Below, one piece after another: positions 22,302-32,364 of a stretch of 64,000 bases of DNA; the first letter of the stretch is position 1, and the number at the start of each line of letters is the position of its first letter. A model generated the notes under the pieces. It searched no databases. It saw nothing but the letters and a program-made list of their open reading frames with translations, and had not been told where the DNA came from. The stretch covers positions 186,001 through 250,000 of the forward strand of contig JAKULF010000004.1 in NCBI GenBank assembly GCA_022661535.1. The letters are read 5' to 3'. A program made the position numbers and the translations under genes. The stretch is from Eutypa lata. Lineage: Eukaryota > Ascomycota > Sordariomycetes > Xylariales > Diatrypaceae.

Positions 22302-22881
22302 TCATGATACATTTTCGCTCTTCACTAACGTCGTAACGGTCTCCTCGATCTGCTTATCTGATAATCCTGCAATTCGAGGCATTAGCGATTAGGAAGACAA
22401 ACTCCAAATAGGGATGTGCTTTACCTTCTAACGACTGGCTCGTCTCCTTTCCAAACTCTTGTAGATGAAATAGTTAGTTAGTACATATCCACCTCCAAGG
22501 CCGGATACACAGGACATGCATGCACAGCAAGGCCGGCAACTAGACGAATAGAACAGAATGGAATGGAATGGACGGACCGTATCGAGCGTAGACCTTAGGC
22601 AAGACGCCCTGAGCTTCGCGGATCAGGATCGGAGTGTGCGGGTTGTTCTTCTTCATCGTGGGGTAGGATCTCGTGAGGAATGTCCTATGAAATGAAGGCC
22701 GGATTGATTAGCATTCTCTTATTAACTTGCTCGCAGACTAGTCGCGTCGTCAATTGATAGCGAACAAAAGAGAGGGCTAGTCGTCTGGAACTCACCTCGT
22801 GGCAGCGCTGGCCTCGCCGGTGTGGCAGAAGAGGAAGCGGACCTCCTTGAGGGACTTGACGAAGGCGTATTTGGCCGACAT
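22302..22881 (-). CDS. NADH:ubiquinone oxidoreductase subunit NDUFA2 (B8)
   Basis: Four exons on the minus strand, 22796-22881, 22578-22684, 22425-22457 and 22302-22366, encode 96 residues. This is the B8 accessory subunit of respiratory complex I, a thioredoxin-fold protein of the matrix arm. The start MSAKYAFVKSLKEVRFLFCH and the block RSYPTMKKNNPHTPILIREA are diagnostic. The third exon (33 nt) and the fourth give YEFGKETSQSLEGLSDKQIE and a short tail. All phases agree across junctions. The second intron has the unusual donor GTCCGT, but it is the only one that restores the conserved YARYEFGKE run. Only exon 1 is visible as an ordinary ORF. A CCAAT box lies about 215 bp upstream. Confidence 0.9.
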
Positions 22882-23096
22882 GATTGGCGGCTACTCTGTT
22901 CCGCTTGAGGGTATTTTCCGAGAATAAGGAGAAGCGTAGTTGGACCAAGGAAATGCAGAAGGCGTAGGTAGGTAGGTAGACTTTCGTTAGTTAAGAGATA
23001 ACCGCTACTCGTCAGGGCTCTAATCGCCTTCTGACTTGCCTTAGTTCTCAAGACGCCGCCGTAGCTTTGAGTAGCGATTGCCCACTAAAGTTCCGA

Positions 23097-23101
23097 CCAA
23101 T
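23097..23101 (+). promoter_or_regulatory. CCAAT box upstream of NDUFA2
   Basis: The sequence GACCAATCAGA contains CCAAT with the flanks favoured by the HAP/CBC complex. It lies about 215 bp before the NDUFA2 start. CBC control of respiratory genes is established in fungi; its use here is inference. Confidence 0.4.
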
Positions 23102-23197
23102 CAGAGGGCAGGGATATGACTCGAGCTACCTCCCGGGAGTACGGCCACTAGCCGCAGCGCGGCTGTTGCACCGCCGCAGTTGCGGTGGCGCAGCTAC

Positions 23198-23300
23198 CTT
23201 ATAAAGAAAAGCTTAAATAATAAAATATTTTTTAATTCACTTTTTATATTTTAATATTTTAATAAATAAATTAATCATTTTTATTTTATTACATCGTTAC
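23198..23300. other. Extremely AT-rich block
   Basis: About 100 bp of almost pure A/T (AATAAAATATTTTTTAATTC and similar), sharply bounded by GC-rich sequence on both sides. It may be a decayed insertion or a RIP-affected remnant. No terminal repeats are recognisable. Confidence 0.5.
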
Positions 23301-23554
23301 GGCTACAACGAACCCGAAGTGCTGCATTCTCAAGGATCGTGTAGGAACGTGCCCAGTAACAAAGTCTAACATTCCACTACTTCCTCGCGGGGCATCATGA
23401 GATGATGCCGTGACGAAAAGCTACTCCGGGGGGGATCAAGACTCACGCACGGCCACTCATGACATAAAATCAATGGATGAACAATACAATTCAGTTTGAT
23501 GATGAGAGTGGCCTCTTGGGCTGGTATATATGACCCATGATTCAGCGCCGAGAT

Positions 23555-24952
23555 CTATATATTCACAGAAACCTGGGTCAATAAAAAGGATACTTTTCCA
23601 AAAAGTTTTCTCACACGAGCTGGCCGCATGGCACCCTCCCCAGGAAAGATACCGGGCCTTTCATCCAACTCGCTCCAAAGCATGTAAATCTGTCTTGACG
23701 AAAGTAGGCCCAGGTCGCTACTCTCAGACGTCTTGTCAATGCCCAGAGCCCGCTCCGTCCTCTGCAGCGTATCAACAACGACATTGGAGAAGAGCATGCC
23801 CTGCATGCATGGATCTGGCAGAGGCAGCCCTGCGAAGGTAAGCCCTGGGATAGGAGCAACAGGTTGGGCGGATATTCGCTCGAGGCGGGCAGTTAGGTGC
23901 TTAAGGCACAGTTCATAGAGGGAGATGATCTGGGTGAAGATACTCATGATGGTCAAGGCGAGAGGAGCTGTCAATGGCTGCGAGGCGGTGGGCGAATAGG
24001 ACGAAGCGAACGTCGAGGTTTGACCGCCTTGGGTATGTTTGTAAGATTGCGACGGCAGCGGTACCTGCTGCGGAAATATGGTTTGCAGCCTTTGGGAAGT
24101 ATCTAACCGGGAAGAGCGACGGCTGTTAGCAAGCTGTGTTAGGATCTGCAAGAATTCATGCGACGTCTTCAGCATGAAAACGGCCAAGGTAAGATTGTTG
24201 ATGAACAAAGGGCTTTCCACGTATAGGAGACTATCCAGGTCTAGGGTCGCCTTGTTCTTTTCGACAACCGCGACGCGGGTGTGCAAGTCGAGGTTGATCT
24301 TGAACAACCTGGATATAGCCTCCGAGGTACCGATGCCGTCCTCAGCATCGTGTTGTCCCGGTAATACCATGTTAAGCGGTGCAAAATGAGAGACAGTAGT
24401 AGCGGGCGTGTCAGAACTCGAGATTGAGGAGCCGGAGCTTGAGTCCATGTTGGCCAAGGGAAACTCGCTGTAAAAATCTTTGGCAATGTCCCAAGTAGCG
24501 TCCTGGTAGAAAGGATCGACTTCCATCGGCGGCCATGCTTGCCTTCGGTTTGCATCATCTGTTGCTGGCGCGAGGGCCGGCGCTGGTGCAGTAGTGACTG
24601 CTGAGGAGATCATACTGCTGCGGCCAAGCTCATCACCAGCGATCTCTTTATCACTTCCGAGAGGCGTTGGCTGGTTCTGCTGGTACCAGGGATCGATTGT
24701 GTTACTTCCTGTCCGAGAGCCGGCTGAGACTGGCTTGGCATTAGAGGCTCGCTTGGATTTCTTGTCGAGGGCCGCTTCTTGCCTTGGTCTCCCAACTTTC
24801 TTCTGTTGTCCGGCAGTACACTCTACTTTTAGTATCGTACACCGCGCACACTTGGGGTCGTTCTGGTCTATGCGTTGACATCTCGATTTGTGCCTCCTGC
24901 AGACTTCGCAAGAGATGCGTCTTTGTGACGGATGCATAGATGCAACGCCCAT
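23555..24952 (-). CDS. Zn2Cys6 transcription factor beside ABC transporter
   Basis: A single-exon protein of about 465 residues. I place the start at the first ATG, 24950-24952; six more in-frame codons open upstream but lack an ATG. The zinc cluster near the N-terminus reads CEVCRRHKSRC, a nine-residue loop, then CARCTILKVEC (C-x2-C-x6-C-x9-C-x2-C-x6-C). It is followed by a basic linker with GRPRQE. The middle is Ser/Thr/Ala-rich. The C-terminal half (about 230-465) is helical, with HEFLQILTQLANSRR and LYELCLKHLTARLERI. This resembles the shorter AflR-type regulators, which lack a full fungal-specific MHR domain. It is divergent from the PDR transporter gene, with about 740 bp between start codons, so it is the natural candidate regulator of that transporter. 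Its targets are unproven. Confidence 0.8.
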   Translation of the reverse strand: MGVASMHPSQRRISCEVCRRHKSRCQRIDQNDPKCARCTILKVECTAGQQKKVGRPRQEAALDKKSKRASNAKPVSAGSRTGSNTIDPWYQQNQPTPLGSDKEIAGDELGRSSMISSAVTTAPAPALAPATDDANRRQAWPPMEVDPFYQDATWDIAKDFYSEFPLANMDSSSGSSISSSDTPATTVSHFAPLNMVLPGQHDAEDGIGTSEAISRLFKINLDLHTRVAVVEKNKATLDLDSLLYVESPLFINNLTLAVFMLKTSHEFLQILTQLANSRRSSRLDTSQRLQTIFPQQVPLPSQSYKHTQGGQTSTFASSYSPTASQPLTAPLALTIMSIFTQIISLYELCLKHLTARLERISAQPVAPIPGLTFAGLPLPDPCMQGMLFSNVVVDTLQRTERALGIDKTSESSDLGLLSSRQIYMLWSELDERPGIFPGEGAMRPARVRKLFGKVSFLLTQVSVNI

Positions 24953-25118
24953 GATGCCCCCACAGGTCAATCACGTCTAGTTGTCTTTGAAAGGGATAGT
25001 TGATGCAAGGCGGGATGGAGAGAGGGAGAGTAAAGGGAAAGGTGGACAAGGTTACATCAGGACGTGCCCCTAGGGACTCTGTCGGTACTGGACCGGATTG
25101 TACGGTGCCGTGAAAACT

Positions 25119-25126
25119 TCCGCGGA
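25119..25126. promoter_or_regulatory. Perfect PDRE-like palindrome TCCGCGGA
   Basis: An exact copy of the pleiotropic drug response element bound by yeast Pdr1/Pdr3, which are Zn2Cys6 proteins. It lies in the shared promoter, 167 bp from the regulator start and 568 bp from the transporter start. By chance one copy is expected every 65 kb in unbiased sequence. Confidence 0.5.
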
Positions 25127-25168
25127 GGGTTTCTCTCAAAAGTTGCAGGATGTGGATCCTTATCTAGA

Positions 25169-25180
25169 CTACCTAGGTAG
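25169..25180. promoter_or_regulatory. Palindrome CTACCTAGGTAG (first of two related sites)
   Basis: A perfect 12-bp palindrome followed by CTCGAG in the TF-transporter promoter. A near copy (CTATCTAGGTAGCTGAG) sits at 25246-25257. CCTAGGTA words are common in the intergenic DNA of this window, so a regulatory role is only possible. Confidence 0.3.
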
Positions 25181-25693
25181 CTCGAGGACGTCACTAGTAA
25201 TGTTAGTGATAAGCTAAGATTTGTGTCATAATCTTCTAGCGACGCTATCTAGGTAGCTGAGAAGTCGGCATGAGTCGGTATGCAAGTGACCCAACCCCTA
25301 TGATGCTTCCATGATCAACTTGTACCAGAAATACATCGAGATGCTGTCCCGAATGCGAACCCCCTTATTAATTCTCCCACCACTGCTCTGTCAATACCTT
25401 CCGGAAGGCTTAATAATGAGAAATCGAACTAATTTCCTCTTCAGCCCAACGAAGGGTGCAAGCAGCCAATGGGAAAGACTGGAATATATTGATGCAATTA
25501 TAAAAATGCTGTCTTCTTCTTTCTCCAAACAAGCGTTGCAGTATATAGTTACACTTTTTTCCTGGGGCTGTAGAGATATATCGGTTCACGCCTGCCTACA
25601 TCTAACTAATCCATACACTTTTTTACTCGGTTTGCAAAATCTATTTCTTTATCACATGCCCCTGGTCGTGAATTGAGCACCAGTTTGCCCACC

Positions 25694-28600
25694 ATGGACC
25701 CAGAGTCCACCACCGTGGACGAAACATCGCCTCCGGCAGTCTCAGGAGAAGAGACCGGAAGAACACTCTCCCGTGCCAGAACCGCATGGCACATGGCGTC
25801 CGAAGTCCAATCAATGAGGAAAGGGGACGAAGAAGGTGGGGAGAAGCCCAGGAAGCTCGGCGTGACCTGGCAGAACCTTACTGTCAAAAGCATCGGCAGC
25901 GACGCCACGTTTAACGAAAATGTGCTCTCCCAGCTTTACCCCTTCCATAGGCCTGGCAAAGGTGCCAAACTGAAGACTATCGTCGAGAACTCGAACGGAT
26001 GTGTCAAGCCAGGAGAGATGCTGCTCGTTCTTGGTCGGCCCGGATCGGGCTGCACAACGTTGTTGAGCGTACTTGCCAACAATCGGCGCGGCTACGAGGA
26101 CGTCACCGGAGATGTCCACTTTGGGAACATGTCTGCCGACGAAGCTAAACCATACCGTGGCCAGATCGTCATGAATACCGAGGAGGAAATCTTCTTCCCG
26201 ACTCTTTCCGTCGAGGATACCATCACCTTCGCCGCCCGGATGAAGACCCCTCATTGCTTGCCGCCTGGGATTGAGACGCACGAGGCGTACGCCCAGTCCT
26301 ACAAGGATTTTCTCCTTCGGTCTGTCGGCATCTCTCATACTGCACACACGAAGGTCGGAGATGCGTTTATCAGGGGCGTCTCAGGAGGGGAGAGGAAGCG
26401 CGTGTCCATTCTTGAGTGCTTAAGCACCCGGGCAAGTGTTTTCTGCTGGGACAACTCGACAAGAGGCCTCGATGCTAGCACAGCCCTCGAGTGGATCAAG
26501 GGAATCAGAGTCATGACCGACATCCTCGGGCTTACTACTATTGTCACACTCTACCAGGCGGGCAACGGCATCTACGAGCATTTTGACAAGGTGTTGGTCC
26601 TCGACGAGGGCAAACAGATCTACTATGGACCTCAAAAAGAGGCCGTACCATTCATGGAAGACCTGGGTTTCATGCGGGACTCCGGATCCAACCGGGGGGA
26701 TTTCCTGACAGGTGTGGTTGTCCCTACCGAGCGCAGGATTGCCCCTGGATATGAAAACAAATTTCCCCGCGCAGCCGATGAGATCCGTGCCGCCTACGAG
26801 CGATCCAGCATCTGGCCCAAGATGCTGGAAGAGTGTCGAAGCTATCCAGCAAGCGACGAAGCTGCGGAGAACACGGCTGTCTTCAAAGAAATGATCTCTC
26901 GCGAGAAGCACAGGGGCGTATCCGAAAAGTCTCCGGTCACGACCTCGTTCACTACGCAGGTCAAGACCGCTGTGACCAGACAATACCAGCTTATGTGGGG
27001 TGACAAGGCAACGCTGCTCATGAAGCAAGGCGCCACAGTCATCCAGGCCTTCCTCGGCGGTTCGCTCTTCTACGCTGCGCCCGACAATTCCGTTGGCCTC
27101 TTCCTCAAAGGAGGCGCCCTGTTCTTCTCTATTCTGTACAACGCTCTCATAGCCCTCTCGGAAGTTACCGACTCTTTTACTGGGAGACCCATTCTAGCCA
27201 AGCATCGCGCCTTCGCCCTATACCATCCGGCTGCTGTCTGCATCGCGCAAATCGCTGCGGACTTCCCCATCCTTTTGTTCCAAGTCACCCATTTCGGCCT
27301 CGTACTCTACTTCTTGGTAGGCCTGAAGACTACCGCTGCGGCGTTCTTCACTTACTTGGTCACCAACTTCATGACCGCCATGTCTATGACAGCTTTCTTC
27401 CGATTCGTCGGCGCCGCGTTCCCTACTTTCGATGCTGCGACCAAGGTTTCGGGTCTCTCAATTGTGGCTCTATTTGTCTACATGGGTTACATGATTATCA
27501 AGCCCGTGATGCACCCGTGGTTTGTCTGGATCTATTGGATTAATCCCATGGCCTACGGGTTCGAGGCACTCCTTGCCAACGAGTTTCATGACCAGATCAT
27601 ACCCTGTTATGGTCCTAACCTTATCCCTACCGGTCTCGGCTACACGAGCGGAGAAGGTGGGCAATCGTGTGCCGGGGTTGTTGGCGCCGTACCCGGTGCG
27701 ACGAGCCTCACAGGCGACGAGTACCTCGCAGGAATGTCCTTTAGCCACAGCCACATCTGGCGCAATTTCGGCATCATCTGTGCATGGTGGGTGCTATTTG
27801 TTGCGCTAACCATCTTCTTCACCTCCAGGTGGAAGCTGCTTGGAGACGGCGGCCGCCAACTCCTTATTCCCCGGGAGCAGCAGCACAGGTCAAAGCATCT
27901 TCTGCACTCTGGAGACGAGGAGGCGCGGGCTACGGAAAAGCATGATGCAACCAGTAGCGGATCCGACACAGAAAACGTCAGTGCTGAGCTCCTCCAAAAC
28001 AAGAGCATATTCACGTGGAAAAACTTGACATATACTGTTAAAACCTCTGACGGTGATCGTATTCTCCTGGATAACGTACAAGGGTATGTGAAGCCTGGCA
28101 TGCTTGGAGCCCTAATGGGTTCCTCTGGAGCTGGCAAGACGACGCTTCTTGACGTTCTCGCACAGCGCAAAACCGCAGGTACCATTCACGGCTCCGTCTT
28201 GGTCGATGGACGCCCTGTTCCCATCTCATTCCAACGCTCGGCTGGCTACGTCGAGCAGTTAGATGTCCATGAGCCTTTGGCGACTGTCCGCGAGGCTCTT
28301 GAGTTCTCGGCCCTCTTGCGACAACCTCGTGACGTGCCCGACGAAGAGAAGCTGCGATATGTGGACGTCATTGTTGACCTCCTGGAGCTCAATGATCTCG
28401 AGCATACGCTCATTGGTCGCCCGGGTGCTGGCCTCTCAGTGGAGCAACGCAAGCGCCTTACTATTGCCGTCGAATTGGTAGCAAAGCCGAGCATCCTGAT
28501 CTTCCTCGATGAACCTACATCAGGGCTTGACGGCCAAGCTGCCTATAATACCGTTCGGTTTCTTCGGAAGCTCACAAAAGCCGGACAGGCTATCTTGGTC

Positions 28601-30038
28601 ACTATCCACCAGCCATCAGCTCAACTGTTTGCACAATTTGATAAGCTACTGTTGCTGGCGTCTGGCGGGAAAACCGTATATTTTGGAGATATAGGTCGAA
28701 ATGCAAATACGATCAAGGAATACTTCGGTCGCTATGGAGCTCCGTGCCCCCCAGAAGCTAACCCGGCGGAGCACATGATCGATGTTGTCTCAAGGGCAGG
28801 GGGTGAGGACCAAGACTGGAACCAAACATGGCTGCAGTCACCAGAATGTGAGAAGCTCTCTCAAGAACTGGATACCATGATCGCCGACGCCGCCTCTCGC
28901 CCTGCCGGAGTCAATGACGATGGAAACGAATTCGCGGCTTCAATGTGGACACAAATCAAGCTTGTGACACAGCGCATGAATATCTCTCTCTTCCGGAATA
29001 CGGAATACCTTGATAATAAGTTCGCTATGCACATCAGTCTAGCGTTACTAAACGGCTTCACCTTTTGGATGATTGGAGATTCGCTCACAGACTTACAGCA
29101 GAACCTCTTCACCGTTTTCAACTTTATCTTTGTGGCGCCAGGTGTCATATCTCAGCTCCAGCCACTTTTCATCGACCGCCGTGACATCTTTGAGGCTCGT
29201 GAGAAGAAGAGCAAGATGTACCACTGGGCCCCTTTCGTTACCGGCCTCATAGTCTCCGAGTTCCCTTACCTGCTTGCCTGCGCCTTGATATATTACGTCT
29301 GTTGGTACTTCACTTGCGGCCTCCCCACCTCGGCAGACCATGCCGGCAGTGTATTCTTTGTGGTGGTAAGTCTACGCGCATCTTCTGATCTTTCCATGAG
29401 AGAATATAGCAGTTAACCAGTAACCAGGTAATGTATGAGATGCTATACACAGCTATTGGGCAGATGATTGCCGCCTATACCCCCAATGCGGTCTTCGCAT
29501 CATTGGTCAACCCACTGGTCATCACGACCCTGGTCTCATTCTGCGGCGTCATGATCCCCTACAGCCAAATCGAGCCGTTCTGGAGATACTGGTAAGGCCA
29601 CTTGGATTCCATCTCACTAGGCTGCTTCAAGCGTATATTCTAACAGTGGTCTGCAACAGGATGTACTACGTCGACCCTTTCAACTACCTCATGAGTTCCC
29701 TACTGATCTTCACTACCTGGGATAAGTCTGTTCACTGCGAGCCGGAAGAACTGGCCATATTTGACCCAGCTCCCAATCAAACTTGCGGCGAGTACTTAGA
29801 TATCTACCAACATGGCATGGGGGTGGGCACGAACCTTCTGAACCCGGCCGACACCGCCGATTGCCGCGTCTGCCAATACACCACAGGCGGGGATTACCTC
29901 CGTACACTGAACCTCAAGGAGGAATATTATGGGTGGAGGAACGCTGGGATTGTTGTTGTATTTGTGATTGGTATTTACGGTCTGGTTTTCTTCATGATGA
30001 AACTAAGGACCAAGGCCACCAAGAAGGCCGAGTCTTGA
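25694..30038 (+). CDS. PDR-type ABC multidrug transporter (ABCG full-size)
   Basis: The exons are 25694-29365, 29428-29591 and 29660-30038, encoding 1,404 residues, the normal length for fungal PDR/CDR pumps. The order is NBD1-TMD1-NBD2-TMD2. NBD1 shows the PDR-typical degenerate Walker [10 protein letters not shown] (about 114), signature VSGGERKR (about 228) and Walker B ending in [11 protein letters not shown]2 has the canonical Walker [10 protein letters not shown] (about 809), a divergent signature [10 protein letters not shown] (about 914) and [12 protein letters not shown] (about 935). The asymmetry between the two sites is normal for this family. The second and third exons complete TMD2, with the conserved [15 protein letters not shown] segment. 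It would export hydrophobic toxicants or metabolites through the plasma membrane. It is divergent from the Zn2Cys6 gene with a PDRE-like site between them. The ATG at 25694 sits in an ACCATGG context. Confidence 0.93.
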
Positions 30039-31704
30039 GAAGGCGATCAGAAGCGAGATGCTGTGGCGACCTTCTCACTAATACGACGCTTCCTCAAGGG
30101 GTTCTGGCTCCCACTCCAGCCTTCTACGCGTTTCTGCAGGTCTTCTTCAACCCATTATTTTAATTCACCGCCATTGCAATCGTTATTCTACACTTACTAG
30201 GTCTGGAGGAAACCAGCCTCATATCCCGTTTGTTGTTTTTTATAGAGGTTCGCTATTAGGGCTTCCTTGGATAGACGCATGTATATGCACAAACTTATAG
30301 AGACTCAACTTATAATAATAACATAGATAAAATAAAGAGGCAACCATATTTTTATTTACTTTTTTCTTTTACCTACTCTATACTAAGCAATAGCTGTAAC
30401 TCGCACGTCTCCTAGTTATATCCACTGACGTTGCTAGTTAAGGCACAAATCAATTCCATCTCGGAGTTCTCGCCACCTTTTATCGAGCTACTAGTTCCCC
30501 ATTCTAGCTTCACACTACCCTGGGTACTGTCCAAGGTGGTCATTTTTAAATCTTTTTTTTAGACCTATGGCTCCCTCTACGGTGCTGCCAAAAGACTTCC
30601 TCCACCTAACACTGTTCAGGAACCACAGGAACCAAGGATTCGTTCCTTTCTAAGCGTGTTCCCCCGATCCAGCCGGGGGGGGGTTTCTTGTGTGACACCT
30701 CATGGTATCTACTGGCTCCTTTATTTGGCTCCCTTTTCAGCAGTAGCGTATAGGCTCTGGGACCGAAGAAGCCGAGCTTGATCTTGTCCGGATGAATAAG
30801 GGCGGTTGACACTATGCGAGCATGATAGGGTTTGCGCCGACTATGGGAGCTTCCTACACTGGTGACATTCTGATCAATGACTAAGAGTAACGTGGAGACA
30901 AGAGGCTGTGAGCGAGATGATGATGCGTACTTGGTACGCTAGCGTTGAAGAGAATGTCCAACTTTCCTCTAGTGCGCTTTTACCATCTCCGTCTCGAGAG
31001 AGTGTAATTAATATTCCTTTTTTCCCTTTTGAAGTCAGCAAAGAGATCTCTTTTAATTAGATCGCACAGGCGTCAAAAACTCGCAAGCCCTCGGCGGCAA
31101 CTTCAAGGGCTAGAGCGCGTCCAGCTCCGGCCATCCGAGCAACTGTACCGGGCCCTCCTGGTTAATTAGTTACCAACTGACTACTTAGTAGACAGAGTAG
31201 TTACGTGCCACGAGAGATACAAACTCCGTGATGAGGACCGTTCGCTTATGTAATGTAGACATATTTGTGCACTGAGTAAATTCAACTGATAGTATGTATT
31301 TATTCTGTGGTCGATATACCTACCTACTTTAATACATCCTACTATTAATACGAAGAGCGAGTGGCGACGCAGGCATGTTTCGATCGATGTTGTTTGTTTT
31401 CGACGTAACTAGTTGAAATTCTAGAAACCCACCGGATGTTAGCGCCCACCGGTAAGATAGAGGGTATGCCTCGATGTCTGTGTACTAGTGGTACAATACT
31501 GTAAACGACATAATCTCCGGGAAACGCAATGCTAATTAGATGGAACTTGTGCTAAGGTGAACACCTAGCGCTAAGGGATAATGGGGGCTCAGCATAATAT
31601 ATACAGTATAAATAGCCAGCTCTTAGCCTTATAATAGATTCCTAACAGTACAACATGCTTTCCGAAGACCTTGATATGACCGTAAGCTGATATATACCGT
31701 GGTC
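30039..31704. other. Gene-poor stretch after the transporter
   Basis: Only short ORFs. An A/T-rich block (about 30310-30370) lies in the likely transporter 3' UTR. A G-run of eight at about 30680 and two moderately GC-rich islands (30590-30830, 31050-31160) show no recognisable coding homology. Confidence 0.5.
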
Positions 31705-31712
31705 TTACAAAA
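31705..31712 (+). repeat. Target site duplication, left (TTACAAAA)
   Basis: The identical 8-mer occurs at 32357-32364, immediately outside the other end of the element. Confidence 0.85.
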
Positions 31713-31788
31713 GAGTGATGCTATTTACACCTTAGTTTTTTAAACTTCTACACCTTACTTTTTGATGCCAAGTGGCAGCCGGGCCGTC
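31713..31788 (+). repeat. Left terminal inverted repeat (76 bp)
   Basis: Pairs with 32281-32356 in inverted orientation with one mismatch. It starts GAGTGATGCTATTTACACC and ends GCCGGGCCGTC. Confidence 0.9.
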
Positions 31789-32031
31789 ACACCTGTACCG
31801 TTTTCTCCCTACGCTTAAAGATTAATAATTATAATAAATCCAATCTCTTTTTATTACTTACTGGAAATTAACACGCACATTCTATTGAATTTTATAGATA
31901 TATATTCATAAGGTAATAAATTTTTCGGTTTTTTCGGGCAAAAATACGTATAAGTGAAGTTAAGCTATTAAAGGTAGAGCTTGACTGCATAGGTACTAAG
32001 TAGGTAGCCCACTAAATTGCAATGGACTGTC

Positions 32032-32145
32032 ACCTAGCTGCCACTTACCTAGCTGCCATTACCTAGCTGCCATTACCTAGCTGCCATTACCTAGCTGCCA
32101 TTACCTAGCTGCCATTACCTAGCTGCCATTACCTAGCTGCTACTT
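32032..32145. repeat. Eight-copy 14-15 bp tandem array inside the element
   Basis: The unit ACCTAGCTGCCATT repeats eight times. The first and last copies have a diverged 15-nt tail (CACTT, TACTT) and the middle ones are identical. It lies off-centre between the TIRs. Confidence 0.92.
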
Positions 32146-32280
32146 ATCTAAATATATGGCCTATAATTAAGTTATTTAATAAAATATTATAACTAAGTGG
32201 CAGTAGCTACCTAAAATGGTGGCAGTTCGTTGGTGATAACTACGTACGTAGATAGGTGGTGGGCGGGCCGTCAATCTCTC

Positions 32281-32356
32281 GACGGCCCGGCTGCCACCTG
32301 GCATCAAAAAGTAAGGTGTAGAAGTTTAAAAAACTAAGGTGTAAATAGCATCACTC
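32281..32356 (-). repeat. Right terminal inverted repeat (76 bp)
   Basis: The inverted copy of 31713-31788. It ends at GCATCACTC and is followed directly by the TTACAAAA duplication. Confidence 0.9.
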
Positions 32357-32364
32357 TTACAAAA
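32357..32364 (+). repeat. Target site duplication, right (TTACAAAA)
   Basis: An identical match to 31705-31712. Confidence 0.85.

Larger units (their letters stand above)
31713..32356. mobile_element. Non-autonomous DNA transposon (MITE-like, 644 bp)
   Basis: Terminal inverted repeats of 76 bp (31713-31788 and 32281-32356) differ at a single position, near base 59. They are flanked by a perfect 8-bp target duplication. The 8-bp duplication fits the hAT superfamily, but a 76-bp TIR is long for it and the tips read GAGTGATGC, so the superfamily call is tentative. Each TIR contains two copies of the word TACACCTTA followed by a T-run, likely transposase-binding repeats. The interior has no ORF of note. 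It carries an eight-copy 14-15 bp tandem array and AT-rich DNA. The near-identical TIRs suggest recent movement, mobilised by an enzyme encoded elsewhere in the genome. Confidence 0.88.
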
